Shown here piece by piece: positions 8,314 to 17,935 of a stretch of DNA of 64,000 nt. The first letter of the stretch is position 1. Every line of letters starts with the position of its first letter. The notes beneath the pieces are model-generated. The model was given only the letters and a program-made list of their open reading frames with translations, ran no database searches and had not been told where the DNA came from. This DNA comes from Oceanihabitans gracilariae (lineage in GTDB: Bacteria > Bacteroidota > Bacteroidia > Flavobacteriales > Flavobacteriaceae): contig NZ_JBHULM010000007.1 in the NCBI RefSeq assembly GCF_042684485.1, positions 434,001 to 498,000 on the forward strand. The letters run 5' to 3'. The position numbers were made by a program, and so were the translations under genes.

Positions 8314-9489
8314 ATGAAGTCCCTATTTTCAAACTTACTATTTAAAGTTTTTCTGGCAATAGTTTTAGGAATTGTTTTCGGACAGTATTTACCAGAATCT
8401 ATAAATCGCGTATTTACAACTTTCAATACGTTTTTTGGACAGTTTTTAAATTTCGCAATTCCGTTAATTATCATGGGTTTAATAATGCCTGCCATTTCCG
8501 ATTTAGGAAAAGGTGCTGGTAAATTATTATTACTTACTGCAGGTATTGCCTATGGCTCGACCTTATTCTCTGGGTTTATGACTTATTTTACGGCTTCTAA
8601 TATATTCCCAATACTTTTAGAATCTCATGTTAATGATGCTGCTCAGATTTCTGATTCTAGCCCTGAATTATTACCTTATTTTACTATCAATATTCCTCCT
8701 GCATTAGATGTTATGACTTCTTTAGTACTGGCTTTTGTAATTGGTTTAGGGCTGGCCGCACAGGAGAAATCTAGCTTAAAATTGGTAGTAAAAGATTTTC
8801 AGAAAATTATTATGCAATTAATAGAAAATGTAATAGTACCATTATTACCACTATTTATTTTAGGCATATTTGTAAGCATGTCTTTTAGCGGGAAAGTATT
8901 CTCCATCCTATCTATATTTATTAGTATAATTGGAGTCATTTTTGCATTACACATTTTATTACTAATGCTTCAATATACTATTGCTGGAATTCTAACTAAA
9001 AAGAACCCATTAAAATTATTAGCAACTATGATGCCTGCCTATTTCACAGCATTAGGAACACAATCTTCGGCAGCTACTATTCCGGTTACCTTGAAGCAGG
9101 CTTTAAAAAATGGCGTTTCAGAAAAAATAGCTGGCTTTGTTATTCCCTTAAGTGCTACTATTCATCTCTCTGGTAGTATTATGAAAATTACTGCTTGTGC
9201 TATGGCACTTATGATTTTGCATGGAATTCCTTTTGATTTCACACTATTTGCTGGATTTATTTTTGTGCTAGGTATCGCGATGATTGCAGCTCCTGGAGTA
9301 CCTGGAGGAGCAATTATGGCAGCTATCGGAATCTTGCAATCTATGCTAGGTTTCAACGAAGAAATGTTAGGCTTAATGATAGCATTATATATTGCAATGG
9401 ACAGTTTTGGTACTGCTTGTAATGTTACTGGTGATGGTGCCATTTCCTTAGTTGTTAACGAAATTACCAAAGAAAAAGTAGCAGCCTAA
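8314..9489 (+). CDS. Dicarboxylate/amino acid:cation symporter (DAACS family)
   Basis: 391 residues with eight hydrophobic helices and two re-entrant hairpins, as in GltP/GltPh transporters. TALGTQSSAATIPVT matches the serine-rich tip of hairpin 1, and MDSFGTACNVTGDGA matches the helix 8 substrate-binding segment (Asp and Asn that bind the substrate amino and carboxylate groups). It imports acidic or neutral amino acids or C4-dicarboxylates with Na+ or H+; the exact substrate is not readable. Class II fumarase lies downstream in the same direction, but the 288-bp gap has its own promoter, so the two are probably separate units. Confidence 0.88.
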   Translation: MKSLFSNLLFKVFLAIVLGIVFGQYLPESINRVFTTFNTFFGQFLNFAIPLIIMGLIMPAISDLGKGAGKLLLLTAGIAYGSTLFSGFMTYFTASNIFPILLESHVNDAAQISDSSPELLPYFTINIPPALDVMTSLVLAFVIGLGLAAQEKSSLKLVVKDFQKIIMQLIENVIVPLLPLFILGIFVSMSFSGKVFSILSIFISIIGVIFALHILLLMLQYTIAGILTKKNPLKLLATMMPAYFTALGTQSSAATIPVTLKQALKNGVSEKIAGFVIPLSATIHLSGSIMKITACAMALMILHGIPFDFTLFAGFIFVLGIAMIAAPGVPGGAIMAAIGILQSMLGFNEEMLGLMIALYIAMDSFGTACNVTGDGAISLVVNEITKEKVAA

Positions 9490-9744
9490 TGGCACTTAGA
9501 AGATTAAGTCTAGGGCTTTTTTTCTCTTAAAGTAGTGATCTATAAAGTCTCGGCATGCTATTAAGTGTTTCTTGAAGGTTTATTATTACTCTTGAAATGG
9601 AATAATTATTTTCCGCATTGTTTTGTGTACCAGAGTTAGTGCTCCTTTTTTCTAGCAGGCATTATTCTCATTCATTTTTCGAAAATCCAATAATATTCTT
9701 ACAAATAATCACAAAAATAAATCTAAAAATAAGCCATAAATATG

Positions 9745-9752
9745 TAAATTTG
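9745..9752 (+). promoter_or_regulatory. -7 promoter element (TAAATTTG) for fumC
   Basis: A match to TANNTTTG 25 bases before the fumC ATG. The rest of the gap from 9490 shows no ORF or strong hairpin. Confidence 0.5.
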
Positions 9753-9777
9753 CAAGGTTAAATTTATCAGCAATATT

Positions 9778-11175
9778 ATGGAATATAGAATAGAAAAAGA
9801 TACAATGGGTAACGTTAATGTTCCCGCAGACAAGCTTTGGGGAGCGCAAACAGAACGCTCAAGAAACAATTTTAAAATTGGTGCAGCTGCATCTATGCCT
9901 TTAGAAATTGTTTATGGTTTTGCTTATTTAAAAAAAGCTGCAGCATATACTAACTGCGAGTTAGGTGTTTTAGCTATTGAAAAAAGAGATCTTATTGCAC
10001 AAGTTTGTGATGAAATACTAGAAGGAAAACATGATGATCAATTTCCTTTAGTAATTTGGCAAACCGGTTCTGGTACACAAAGTAACATGAACGTAAATGA
10101 GGTTATTGCTAATAGAGCACACCAAATTGCTGGAAAAGTTATTGGTGAAGGTGAAAAAACCATTCAACCAAATGACGATGTAAACAAATCGCAATCTTCT
10201 AATGACACCTTTCCTACAGGAATGCATATTGCTGCATACAAGAAAATAGTAGAAAACACTATTCCTGGTGTAACACAATTACGTGATACTTTAAAGAAGA
10301 AATCAGAAGAATTTAAAGACGTTGTTAAAATTGGAAGAACCCACTTAATGGATGCTACTCCTCTTACACTTGGTCAAGAATTTTCTGGTTATGTATCGCA
10401 ATTAGATCATGGGCTAAAAGCTTTAAATAGCACTTTAGAGCATTTAAGCGAACTTGCTCTTGGTGGTACAGCAGTAGGTACAGGTTTAAATACACCAAAA
10501 GGATATGCTAAACGTGTAAGTGAATTTATTGCAGAATTTACAGGTTTACCATTTATTACAGCACCAAACAAATTTGAAGCACTTGCTGCGCATGATGCTT
10601 TAGTAGAAACGCATGGAGCTTTAAAACAATTAGCTGTTTCTTTAAACAAAATTGCTAATGATATACGTATGATGGCTTCTGGTCCTCGTTCAGGTATTGG
10701 CGAAATCATTATTCCTGCAAACGAACCTGGAAGTTCTATTATGCCTGGAAAAGTAAACCCAACACAATGCGAAGCTTTAACTATGGTTTGTGCACAAGTA
10801 ATGGGTAATGATGTTGCTGTTACTGTTGGTGGTACTCAAGGACATTATGAGTTAAATGTATTTAAACCAATGATGGCTGCTAATGTGTTACAATCTGCAC
10901 AACTAATTGGTGATGCATGTAGAAGTTTTGAAGAAAATTGTGCTGCAGGTATTGCACCTAACCATACTGTTATTAAAGAATTACTAAATAACTCTTTAAT
11001 GCTTGTAACTGCTTTAAATACCAAAATAGGATATTATAAAGCTGCCGAAATTGCAAATACAGCACACAAAAATGGTACTACGCTTAAAGAAGAAGCTATC
11101 AACCTTGGCTATGTAACTGCAGAAGATTATGATGCTTGGGTAAAACCAGAAAACATGGTTGGAGGCCTAAAATAA
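9778..11175 (+). CDS. fumC: Fumarate hydratase, class II
   Basis: 465 residues, the family's usual length. It catalyses the reversible hydration of fumarate to L-malate in the TCA cycle, without an iron-sulfur cluster. The fumarase/aspartase signature GSSIMPGKVNP lies at about residues 319-329, with the catalytic Ser in the flexible loop. GSGTQSNMNVNEVIANRA and the SSNDTFPT segment form the other parts of the active site. Together with the glyoxylate-shunt genes 7 kb downstream it contributes to C4 metabolism. Confidence 0.96.
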   Translation: MEYRIEKDTMGNVNVPADKLWGAQTERSRNNFKIGAAASMPLEIVYGFAYLKKAAAYTNCELGVLAIEKRDLIAQVCDEILEGKHDDQFPLVIWQTGSGTQSNMNVNEVIANRAHQIAGKVIGEGEKTIQPNDDVNKSQSSNDTFPTGMHIAAYKKIVENTIPGVTQLRDTLKKKSEEFKDVVKIGRTHLMDATPLTLGQEFSGYVSQLDHGLKALNSTLEHLSELALGGTAVGTGLNTPKGYAKRVSEFIAEFTGLPFITAPNKFEALAAHDALVETHGALKQLAVSLNKIANDIRMMASGPRSGIGEIIIPANEPGSSIMPGKVNPTQCEALTMVCAQVMGNDVAVTVGGTQGHYELNVFKPMMAANVLQSAQLIGDACRSFEENCAAGIAPNHTVIKELLNNSLMLVTALNTKIGYYKAAEIANTAHKNGTTLKEEAINLGYVTAEDYDAWVKPENMVGGLK

Positions 11176-11219
11176 AAAACACTAGTTCATTAATTAATAA
11201 TAAAACAAACTTAACCTTT

Positions 11220-11252
11220 AAGTAAGCGCTTTAAACCTAAGCGCTTACTTTA
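11220..11252 (+). terminator. Hairpin between fumC and the FG-GAP protein gene
   Basis: A perfect 12-bp stem AAGTAAGCGCTT / AAGCGCTTACTT around a short loop, with only a short T tail. It ends 16 bases before the next ATG, so it may terminate fumC or act as a 5'-leader structure for the next gene. Confidence 0.65.
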
Positions 11253-11267
11253 TTAAACAAACCAAAT

Positions 11268-12644
11268 ATGAGAAAAAAACTACTTACTTGTTTATCATTA
11301 CTTTCTATAAGCGCAATAGGCCTTGCCCAAACCACTTTTGAACCAAAAGCTACTATTAATGCTAATACAGGAGCTAATCCTTATGTAATGGATTCTGGTC
11401 ATATTGATGGAGACGCTTATGCAGATATCATTATTGGAACTTTAGCTGGTAATACTGTAGAATGGTACAAAAATAATGGCGATAAAACATTTTCAATGCA
11501 AACACTAATATCTACTACACTAACTCAAGTTTCTGGAGTTAAAATTGCTGACTTAAATAATGATGGCAATAATGATATAATAGCTACTTCGTTTAATGGA
11601 GGTAAACTTGTTTGGTTTGAAAACAATGGAACTGGAGGATTCGGTACAGAACAAATAATTTCAAATACTGTTGCAGGAGCTGGATCTATTGTTACAGGTA
11701 CTATTGACGCTGGTACAACAATAGATGTTGCTATAGTTGCATACTCAGACAACAAAGTTGTTTGGTTTTCTAATAATGGATCTGGAGTGTTTGGTTCAGA
11801 ACAAACAATTACATCCACCTTAACAGAACCTGGTGATTTAGATTTAAAAGATTTTGATGGAGATACCGATTTAGATGTTGTAGTTGCCACGTCTGCATGG
11901 GCAGCTGGTGTTGTAGAAGTTTTTTATAATGATGGAACTGGAGCATTTACACAAGATATAAATTCGGTTTCTACTACTGGTAATACATACTTATTTGATG
12001 TTTCTTTTGCAGACGTAAATGATGATGGTGTTTTAGACATATTAGTTACAGATGATTACGGAGAAGTGGCATGGTATAACAAGGACGTTTCTGGCACTTA
12101 TACACAGACTATAATCTCAACTTCAATGGCTAACCCTGGAACTGCAACTGCTGCAGATTTAGACAATGACACATATAATGATATTGTTGTTTCTAATGGA
12201 GGAACAGCACTAGATGATTTAGTTTGGTTTAAAAGTAATTCTTCAGGAGCTCTACTACCAGAAATTTCTATAGATAATTCACAACATCAAGTTTTTGCTA
12301 AAACAATTAACGATTTCGACAATGATGGAGATTTAGATATCGCAACCGTTGATTACCAAAACAACCACCTTAATTGGTTTGAAAACAAACTAACAACACT
12401 TAGTACTCAAAATAATTCTATTCAAGAACTAACCATTTACCCAAACCCAACAACAAACAGTTTATATTTTAAAGGAAACATCACTGAAGATTTAAATGTT
12501 TCTGTTTATAACGTTTTAGGTAAACAAGTTTTAAATGCAACTGTAAACCAAAATCAAGCACTAGATGTTTCAAAACTTAACAATGGTGTATATATTATTA
12601 AGTTTAACAACTACAATTCTGCATACAAATTTGTAAAACAATAA
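11268..12644 (+). CDS. Secreted FG-GAP/VCBS-repeat protein with type IX secretion sorting domain
   Basis: 458 residues. A signal peptide ends near IGLAQ (about residue 20). FG-GAP/VCBS repeats run from about 40 to 365, each with a Ca-binding DxDxDG-like loop (DLNNDGNNDI, DFDGDTDLDVV, DVNDDGVLDI, DFDNDGDLDI) followed by a short WF/WY motif (VWFENNG, AWYNK), predicted to form a beta-propeller. The C-terminal 75 residues (LTIYPNPTTNSLYF ... GVYIIKF) are a type A Por secretion sorting domain, so the protein is exported by T9SS and probably attached to the surface or released. Substrate or partner unknown. Confidence 0.9.
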   Translation: MRKKLLTCLSLLSISAIGLAQTTFEPKATINANTGANPYVMDSGHIDGDAYADIIIGTLAGNTVEWYKNNGDKTFSMQTLISTTLTQVSGVKIADLNNDGNNDIIATSFNGGKLVWFENNGTGGFGTEQIISNTVAGAGSIVTGTIDAGTTIDVAIVAYSDNKVVWFSNNGSGVFGSEQTITSTLTEPGDLDLKDFDGDTDLDVVVATSAWAAGVVEVFYNDGTGAFTQDINSVSTTGNTYLFDVSFADVNDDGVLDILVTDDYGEVAWYNKDVSGTYTQTIISTSMANPGTATAADLDNDTYNDIVVSNGGTALDDLVWFKSNSSGALLPEISIDNSQHQVFAKTINDFDNDGDLDIATVDYQNNHLNWFENKLTTLSTQNNSIQELTIYPNPTTNSLYFKGNITEDLNVSVYNVLGKQVLNATVNQNQALDVSKLNNGVYIIKFNNYNSAYKFVKQ

Positions 12645-12676
12645 TTTACAATACATTGTATTGATTTATAAAATTT

Positions 12677-12707
12677 AAAGCGTTGGCAAATTGTCAACGC
12701 TTTTTTA
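12677..12707 (+). terminator. Rho-independent terminator after the FG-GAP gene
   Basis: Stem AAAGCGTTG / CAACGCTTT followed by a run of T. Confidence 0.85.
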
Positions 12708-12739
12708 TTTTCCTAAATTTATACGCAATAAAATAACCT

Positions 12740-13978
12740 ATGACTACATTAATTACAAATATAAAAGAGTTGCTTCAAGTTAGAGATACTAATGTTTTAA
12801 AAGTATCTGGAAGCAATATGAAAACACTTCCAACTATTAAAAAAGCATACTTACTTATAGAACACGATACTATTATAGAGTATGGTAGCATGCAAGACTT
12901 AACTACTTTAGAAGCAGATCAAGTAATTGATGCTACAGGTAAAATAGTACTTCCTACTTGGTGTGACTCACATACACACATTGTATATGCTGGCAACAGA
13001 GAGCAAGAGTTTGTAGACAGAATTAATGGTTTAAGTTATGAAGAAATTGCAAATCGTGGTGGCGGAATTTTAAATTCTGCAGAAAACCTTCAAAACACTA
13101 GCGAAGAAGATCTATACCAACAGTCTATAAAACGAGTAAAACAAGTAATGAAACTTGGTACTGGAGCTATAGAAATTAAATCTGGATACGGATTAACTAC
13201 AGAAGCAGAACTAAAAATGCTTCGTGTAATTAAAAGAATAAAGAAAGAATTTCCTCTTAAAGTAAAGGCTACGTTTTTAGGAGCACACGCCTTACCTAAA
13301 GCATATAAAGACAATAAAAAAGGCTATTTAGACCTAATTATTAATGATATGTTACCTAAGATAGAAAAGGAACATTTAGCACATTATATAGATATTTTTT
13401 GCGAAAAAGGATACTTTAGCTTAGAAGACACAGACCGTTTACTTACAGAAGGAAAAAAACATGGCCTCACTCCTAAAATTCATGTAAACCAATTTAATGC
13501 CTTTGGTGGTATAGCTTTAGGTGTAAAACACAATGCACTTTCTGTTGATCACTTAGAAGAATTAAAAGATGAAGATATTGAAGCTTTAAAAAACAGTAAC
13601 ACAATAGCAGTAGCTTTACCTTCGTGTTCCTATTTTATAAGTATTCCTTACACTCCTGCTAGAAAAATTATTGATGCAGGATTACCATTAGCTTTAGCAT
13701 CAGACTATAATCCAGGAACAACACCTAGTGGTAATATGAATTTTGTGGTTAGCACAGCTTGTATAAAAATGAAAATGACTCCTGAAGAAGCCATTAATGC
13801 AGCAACTATAAATGCTGCTTACGCTATGGGAATTTCTAAACAATACGGAAGCATTACAAGAGGTAAAAAAGCAAATTTAATTATTACAAACCCTGTACCT
13901 AGTTACAACTATTTACCTTACGCTTTTGGCGAAAACCATATAGACACAGTACTTATTAATGGTAACATTCTAGAATAA
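12740..13978 (+). CDS. hutI: Imidazolonepropionase
   Basis: 412 residues, amidohydrolase superfamily. It hydrolyses 4-imidazolone-5-propanoate to N-formimidoyl-L-glutamate in histidine degradation. DSHTHIVYAGNREQEF carries the metal ligands H78 and H80 and the substrate-contacting Arg. GAIEIKSGYGL, HVNQFNAFGG (metal His region) and ALASDYNPGT (metal Asp) follow in the family order. The next pathway gene, hutG, lies 1.1 kb downstream on the same strand, with a minus-strand gene between. hutU and hutH are not in the window. Confidence 0.96.
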   Translation: MTTLITNIKELLQVRDTNVLKVSGSNMKTLPTIKKAYLLIEHDTIIEYGSMQDLTTLEADQVIDATGKIVLPTWCDSHTHIVYAGNREQEFVDRINGLSYEEIANRGGGILNSAENLQNTSEEDLYQQSIKRVKQVMKLGTGAIEIKSGYGLTTEAELKMLRVIKRIKKEFPLKVKATFLGAHALPKAYKDNKKGYLDLIINDMLPKIEKEHLAHYIDIFCEKGYFSLEDTDRLLTEGKKHGLTPKIHVNQFNAFGGIALGVKHNALSVDHLEELKDEDIEALKNSNTIAVALPSCSYFISIPYTPARKIIDAGLPLALASDYNPGTTPSGNMNFVVSTACIKMKMTPEEAINAATINAAYAMGISKQYGSITRGKKANLIITNPVPSYNYLPYAFGENHIDTVLINGNILE

Positions 13979-14023
13979 AACCTATAGTTTTCCAGTAACA
14001 AACTAGATCTTTTACTAGTAAAT

Positions 14024-14060
14024 AAAAAAGCCTGAAACTATAACAGTTTCAGGCTTTTTA
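14024..14060. terminator. Bidirectional terminator between hutI and the coiled-coil gene
   Basis: A 14-bp stem (AAAAAGCCTGAAAC / GTTTCAGGCTTTTT) with T runs on both strands, located between two convergent genes. Confidence 0.9.
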
Positions 14061-14076
14061 TATATTATGTTATATC

Positions 14077-14961
14077 TTATTTTAATGTAAACTCATTAGA
14101 AGAAACTAATTCAGTTTGATTAAAAACATTTATAGTATAAAGTCCTTTTACAAAATCATCATCACCTCTTGCTTCTACAAACTCACAAACATCTAAAGAG
14201 TTGTTTTCATAATTAAACTTACTAATAACACTATAATTTAAGGTTTTATCATCAAATTGTATTTGAGCATTCTCACCTAAAGTATTGTTATTTGGGTCTA
14301 TTACTTGTACAAATAATTCTTGGTCTCCTGCTTGTACTAAGCTATTTTTAGCAACAGTATAGCATACTCTAATTTTATCTACACGTCTAGCTCTTTCTGT
14401 AGGAATAAGTTTTCCTGAACTACGCTCAATAACACCATAACCTTTTAAGCCAACTGTATTTAAAACAGCAGCTGTTTCAACAACTTCTGCCAATGCTGTA
14501 TTTTGTACTAATAAAGAATCTGTAAACATAGTACGTTGTTCTAGTCTAACTTTAGTACTATCTAAAGATGTTGCCAACAATTGGTTTTCTACTTTTAATC
14601 TATCATTTTCAACTAAAAGCACATCCATTTCCTTTTGTAAAGACAAGTATTTTTGCTTGTATTTCCATAAGCTAGCTATATTATTTTCAGAAACTTTTAA
14701 AGAATCCATTAAACTTTGAATACGTTCTTTAGCTTCAATCAATTTTTCATTTGAAATATCATTTTCTTCAATGGCAATATCGTATTGCTTGGCCATGTTA
14801 CTCAAGTCATTCATAACCATTTGCTTTTCTTTTACAAGATTTTCTTCATTCTCTTTTTTTTCTTGATATAATTGAGAAGTGTAAAATCCAGTTCCTAAAA
14901 ATAAAGCCAATGCTATACCTAAAGCTACTTTTAATCCTATATTACTTTTTTTGTCTGTCAT
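14077..14961 (-). CDS. Membrane-anchored coiled-coil protein of unknown function
   Basis: 294 residues. A single membrane helix at about 10-28 (LKVALGIALALFLGTGFY) is followed by a long charged coiled coil (about 33-165), then a compact C-terminal domain of beta-strand character (about 180-294, VRVC/VQVIDPNNNTLGE/YTINVFNQ). The N-in, C-out topology suggests a periplasmic domain held away from the inner membrane. It is inserted between hutI and hutG on the opposite strand, with its own promoter (TATATTTG) and terminator, so a histidine role is not implied. I do not recognise a named family. Confidence 0.75.
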   Translation of the reverse strand: MTDKKSNIGLKVALGIALALFLGTGFYTSQLYQEKKENEENLVKEKQMVMNDLSNMAKQYDIAIEENDISNEKLIEAKERIQSLMDSLKVSENNIASLWKYKQKYLSLQKEMDVLLVENDRLKVENQLLATSLDSTKVRLEQRTMFTDSLLVQNTALAEVVETAAVLNTVGLKGYGVIERSSGKLIPTERARRVDKIRVCYTVAKNSLVQAGDQELFVQVIDPNNNTLGENAQIQFDDKTLNYSVISKFNYENNSLDVCEFVEARGDDDFVKGLYTINVFNQTELVSSNEFTLK

Positions 14962-15004
14962 AATTACTCATTTTAAAGGTTAAATTTAGAGCGTAATGTT
15001 TCAC

Positions 15005-15012
15005 CAAATATA
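15005..15012 (-). promoter_or_regulatory. -7 promoter element (TATATTTG) for the coiled-coil gene
   Basis: A minus-strand match to TANNTTTG 43 bases upstream of the start codon at 14961. Confidence 0.5.
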
Positions 15013-15090
15013 TTTATTTAATTATTAGTTTATACTTATTTAGAGTAAAAAATGTACTTTTAGTTACTCAAAAAAACCTATTTTTAGCAC

Positions 15091-16110
15091 ATGGATAAAT
15101 TAGTTTTATTTAACAAGACTACACTAAATAGCTTACTAACCAAAAGATCAAATGAATCTAAATTTGGAGAACATATCACTATGTTAACCTCTGTTTCCAA
15201 TATATACGAACAACTTAAAAATTTAGATGTTACTTATGTAATAATAGGACTACCTGAAGACGTTGGTGTTTTTGCAAACCAAGGAAAACCAGGAACTTAC
15301 AGCGCTTTTGAGACTACACTTAAAATTTTGTTAAATATACAAAGCAACGCAAATACCTTTGCTAAAAAAGTACTTGTTCTTGGCCATTTAGATTTTAATG
15401 AGGAACAAGAAAAAAAGAACCTTTTAGATCAAACTAAGAAAAAAGATATAGCAAAAGCTAGAAAAATAGTTTCTAAAATAGACAAACACGTAGTGAGTTT
15501 GGTACATGATATTGTAAAAGCAGGAAAGAAACCCATTATTATTGGTGGAGGTCATAATAACGCATATGGCAATATTAAAGGTACCTCACTAGCCTTAAAC
15601 ACCTCTATTAATGCTGTAAATTTTGATGCTCATACAGATTTTAGAGAAGAAGAAGGAAGACATAGTGGTAACGGATTTAGTTACGCTTTCGCGGAAGGAT
15701 TTTTAAAAAACTATTTTGTTTTTGGCTTGCATGAAAATTATACTTCGCAAAACATTTTAAATACTCTAAAAAAACTAAAAACAATAGATTACAATACTTT
15801 TGAAGATATAGTAATTAGAAAAAAACGAAAGCATAAAACAGAAATAAAACGTGCTTTAGCGCATGTTGCAGACAAACCTTTTGGTATAGAAATAGATTGT
15901 GATGCTATTGAAAATATACCAAGTAGCGCAATGACACCAAGCGGATTTTCTGTAAATAAAGCCAGACGTTTTGTTTATAATTTTGCCAATCACAAAAACG
16001 CAACCTATTTACATATTTGTGAAGCTGCACCAATACCTGAAACCCAAACTCAGGTTGGTAAATTAATTACTTATTTAGTAACCGATTTTATAAGAGCAAA
16101 TGAAGATTAA
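15091..16110 (+). CDS. hutG: Formimidoylglutamase (arginase/agmatinase superfamily)
   Basis: 339 residues, binuclear-manganese ureohydrolase fold. The metal ligands are all visible: GGGHNN with H155, NFDAHTDF with D179/H181/D183, and IEIDCDAI with two Asp. It converts N-formimidoyl-L-glutamate to glutamate plus formamide; the assignment over arginase rests on hutI upstream. Its last 11 bases overlap the start of a GNAT gene, so the two are translationally coupled. Confidence 0.9.
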   Translation: MDKLVLFNKTTLNSLLTKRSNESKFGEHITMLTSVSNIYEQLKNLDVTYVIIGLPEDVGVFANQGKPGTYSAFETTLKILLNIQSNANTFAKKVLVLGHLDFNEEQEKKNLLDQTKKKDIAKARKIVSKIDKHVVSLVHDIVKAGKKPIIIGGGHNNAYGNIKGTSLALNTSINAVNFDAHTDFREEEGRHSGNGFSYAFAEGFLKNYFVFGLHENYTSQNILNTLKKLKTIDYNTFEDIVIRKKRKHKTEIKRALAHVADKPFGIEIDCDAIENIPSSAMTPSGFSVNKARRFVYNFANHKNATYLHICEAAPIPETQTQVGKLITYLVTDFIRANED

Positions 16111-16564
16111 AATCATTACGTTTCACAAAGAATACGCTAAAGATTTCTATACCTTAAATATAGAATGGTTAAAAAAATACTTTGTAGTAGAGCCTTATGA
16201 TGAAGAGGTTTTAAGCAACCCAGAAAAATACATTATACACAAAGGAGGCTTTATCTTCTTTGCCTTATTAGAAAACAAAGTGGTTGGCACAGTGGCTTTA
16301 ATGCCAATGCAAGAAAAAGGCACTTTTGAACTTACTAAAATGGCTGTTTCTCCAGAATTTAGAGGATTTAAAATCGGACAAAAATTAATGCAGCACTGTT
16401 TAGATTATGCCAAAGACCAAAATTTTAAAAGACTACTACTCTACTCTAGTAAAAAGCTAGAAAATGCCATTTATATATATAGAAAATTTGGTTTTATTGA
16501 AGTACCTGTAGAACCTAATTGTCCGTATTTACGCTGTGATATTAAAATGGAATATCCGTTATAA
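16100..16564 (+). CDS. GNAT-family N-acetyltransferase
   Basis: 154 residues. Motif A of the GNAT fold is clear: MAVSPEFRGFKIGQKLMQHCLDYA contains the acetyl-CoA pyrophosphate-binding R/Q-x-x-G-x-G/A type loop. A late YIYRKFGF motif B segment follows. The start overlaps hutG by 11 bases. The acceptor substrate is unknown; linkage to hutG suggests a small metabolite such as an amino acid. Confidence 0.85.
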   Translation: MKIKIITFHKEYAKDFYTLNIEWLKKYFVVEPYDEEVLSNPEKYIIHKGGFIFFALLENKVVGTVALMPMQEKGTFELTKMAVSPEFRGFKIGQKLMQHCLDYAKDQNFKRLLLYSSKKLENAIYIYRKFGFIEVPVEPNCPYLRCDIKMEYPL

Positions 16565-16569
16565 ACATA

Positions 16570-16603
16570 AAAAAAACGCTTTCATAAACGGAAGCGTTTT
16601 TTG
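16570..16603. terminator. Terminator after the hutG-GNAT pair
   Basis: Stem AAAAACGCTT / AAGCGTTTTT with a loop of about 10 bases. A/T tracts on both sides allow it to work in either direction. Confidence 0.8.
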
Positions 16604-16704
16604 TTCTAAAACAACGTTAAGCATTAAAGCAACAACATTAAGTTCCGCATTTATTTAATGCCATTTCTGTACATTAATACTTGTGTTGTAATTCAAGAAC
16701 ATAA

Positions 16705-17877
16705 CTAACTATTTTTTAAAAGCTCTTGTTGAAAAACCTCTAAACTTTTTCCGTACGCAACAGGATGTTCTAATTCTATCAACGCACGCTCTAAAGCACC
16801 TAATACTGCTAAAAGATCATTTGCAGATACAGAACCCATATGACCAATTCTAAAATAGGAGTTTTTTATATCTGAAAGCAATCCTCCTGCAATAATAACA
16901 TTGCTTTGAGCAATTTTGCTACGCAATGCAGCACCATCTATTCCTTTTGGATAAAAAACAGCAGTCAAGGTATTGGCTGCTAATTTGTTTGATTTTGGTA
17001 AAATATCAAGATGCAAAGCTTCTATTGCTGCTCTAAATGCACTTGCTAATTGTTGATGTCTTTTTATACGATTATCTATACCTTCATTACAAATAATCTT
17101 TAAACTTGTTTCTAAAGCTATAACTAAATTTACTGCTGGAGTACCAAAATACGAAGGTTTACGTGCTTCATAAGCCTTCATTATAGGTAACCAATTACTA
17201 AAATCTGCATAATAATTACACACAGGCGTTTTTCTGTTTTCCCAAACTTGCATTGCTCTTTCAGAAACCATTAAAAGCGCAAGACCTGGAGGAACACCAA
17301 CGGCTTTTTGAGATGCTGTTAATACCACATCTATTTCCCATTTATCCTGCTGTAACTCTTCTCCTGCAACCGAGCACACACCATCTAAAATACTTAACAC
17401 ATTATATTTTTTAGCCAATTTTGCTATTGGTTTTGGATCTAGCAATACACCTGTAGAAGTATCTACATGTGTCATGGTTAAAGCTTTGTATGGCTTGGTT
17501 TTTAAAGCTTCTTCAATAGCATCTAAAGATACCGCTTCACCAACACCAGCTTCTAAAACAGTGGTATTTGCACCATAACGAGATAAAATGTCTTCAAATC
17601 TTTTACCAAAATATCCCGAAGAAATTACTAATACATTATCTGCAGGTTCTATAAGGTTTACAATAGCCATATCCATTGCTAACGTTCCTGTACCTGCAAC
17701 AATAAAAGGCTGACCTGCTGGAGATTTCCAAACCTTTCGCATGCACTCTAAACTATTACCAAAAGCTTCAATAAAATCTGGAGCAACATGGCTTGTAGTT
17801 GCCATAGACATTGCCTGTAATACATCTGGTTCAAACTCAATAGGACCAGGAATCATTAATAACTTTCTTCCTTTCAT
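16705..17877 (-). CDS. Class V aminotransferase, alanine-glyoxylate/serine-pyruvate type
   Basis: 390 residues from the ATG at 17877 (MKGRKLLMIPGPIEF). An upstream ATG at 17910 lies inside the isocitrate lyase terminator hairpin and would add a non-conserved TYYK-type extension, so it is rejected. PLP features: VAGTGTLAMDMA (phosphate site), HVDTSTG, SILDGVCSVAGE (pyridine Asp), and LTASQKAVGVPPGL with the Schiff-base lysine (about K191). The family transfers amino groups to glyoxylate to form glycine. Its position directly behind isocitrate lyase, which makes glyoxylate, supports that role. Confidence 0.85.
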   Translation of the reverse strand: MKGRKLLMIPGPIEFEPDVLQAMSMATTSHVAPDFIEAFGNSLECMRKVWKSPAGQPFIVAGTGTLAMDMAIVNLIEPADNVLVISSGYFGKRFEDILSRYGANTTVLEAGVGEAVSLDAIEEALKTKPYKALTMTHVDTSTGVLLDPKPIAKLAKKYNVLSILDGVCSVAGEELQQDKWEIDVVLTASQKAVGVPPGLALLMVSERAMQVWENRKTPVCNYYADFSNWLPIMKAYEARKPSYFGTPAVNLVIALETSLKIICNEGIDNRIKRHQQLASAFRAAIEALHLDILPKSNKLAANTLTAVFYPKGIDGAALRSKIAQSNVIIAGGLLSDIKNSYFRIGHMGSVSANDLLAVLGALERALIELEHPVAYGKSLEVFQQELLKNS

Positions 17878-17896
17878 TTTATAGTATGTGTTATTT

Positions 17897-17931
17897 AAAA
17901 AAGGCAACACACTAAGATGTTGCCTTTTTTT
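17897..17931 (-). terminator. Terminator between aceA and the aminotransferase
   Basis: Stem AAAAAGGCAACA / TGTTGCCTTTTT. It begins 5 bases after the aceA stop codon and ends about 20 bases before the aminotransferase start. Some read-through would be needed for co-transcription. Confidence 0.85.
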
Positions 17932-17935
17932 AAAA

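Noticed and set aside
12649..12664. Small palindrome CAATACATTGTATTG
   Set aside because: Short AT-rich inverted repeat just after a stop codon; expected by chance in such sequence and upstream of a better terminator.
17878..17910. Upstream start of the aminotransferase at 17910
   Set aside because: Lies inside the aceA terminator hairpin and adds an unconserved extension.
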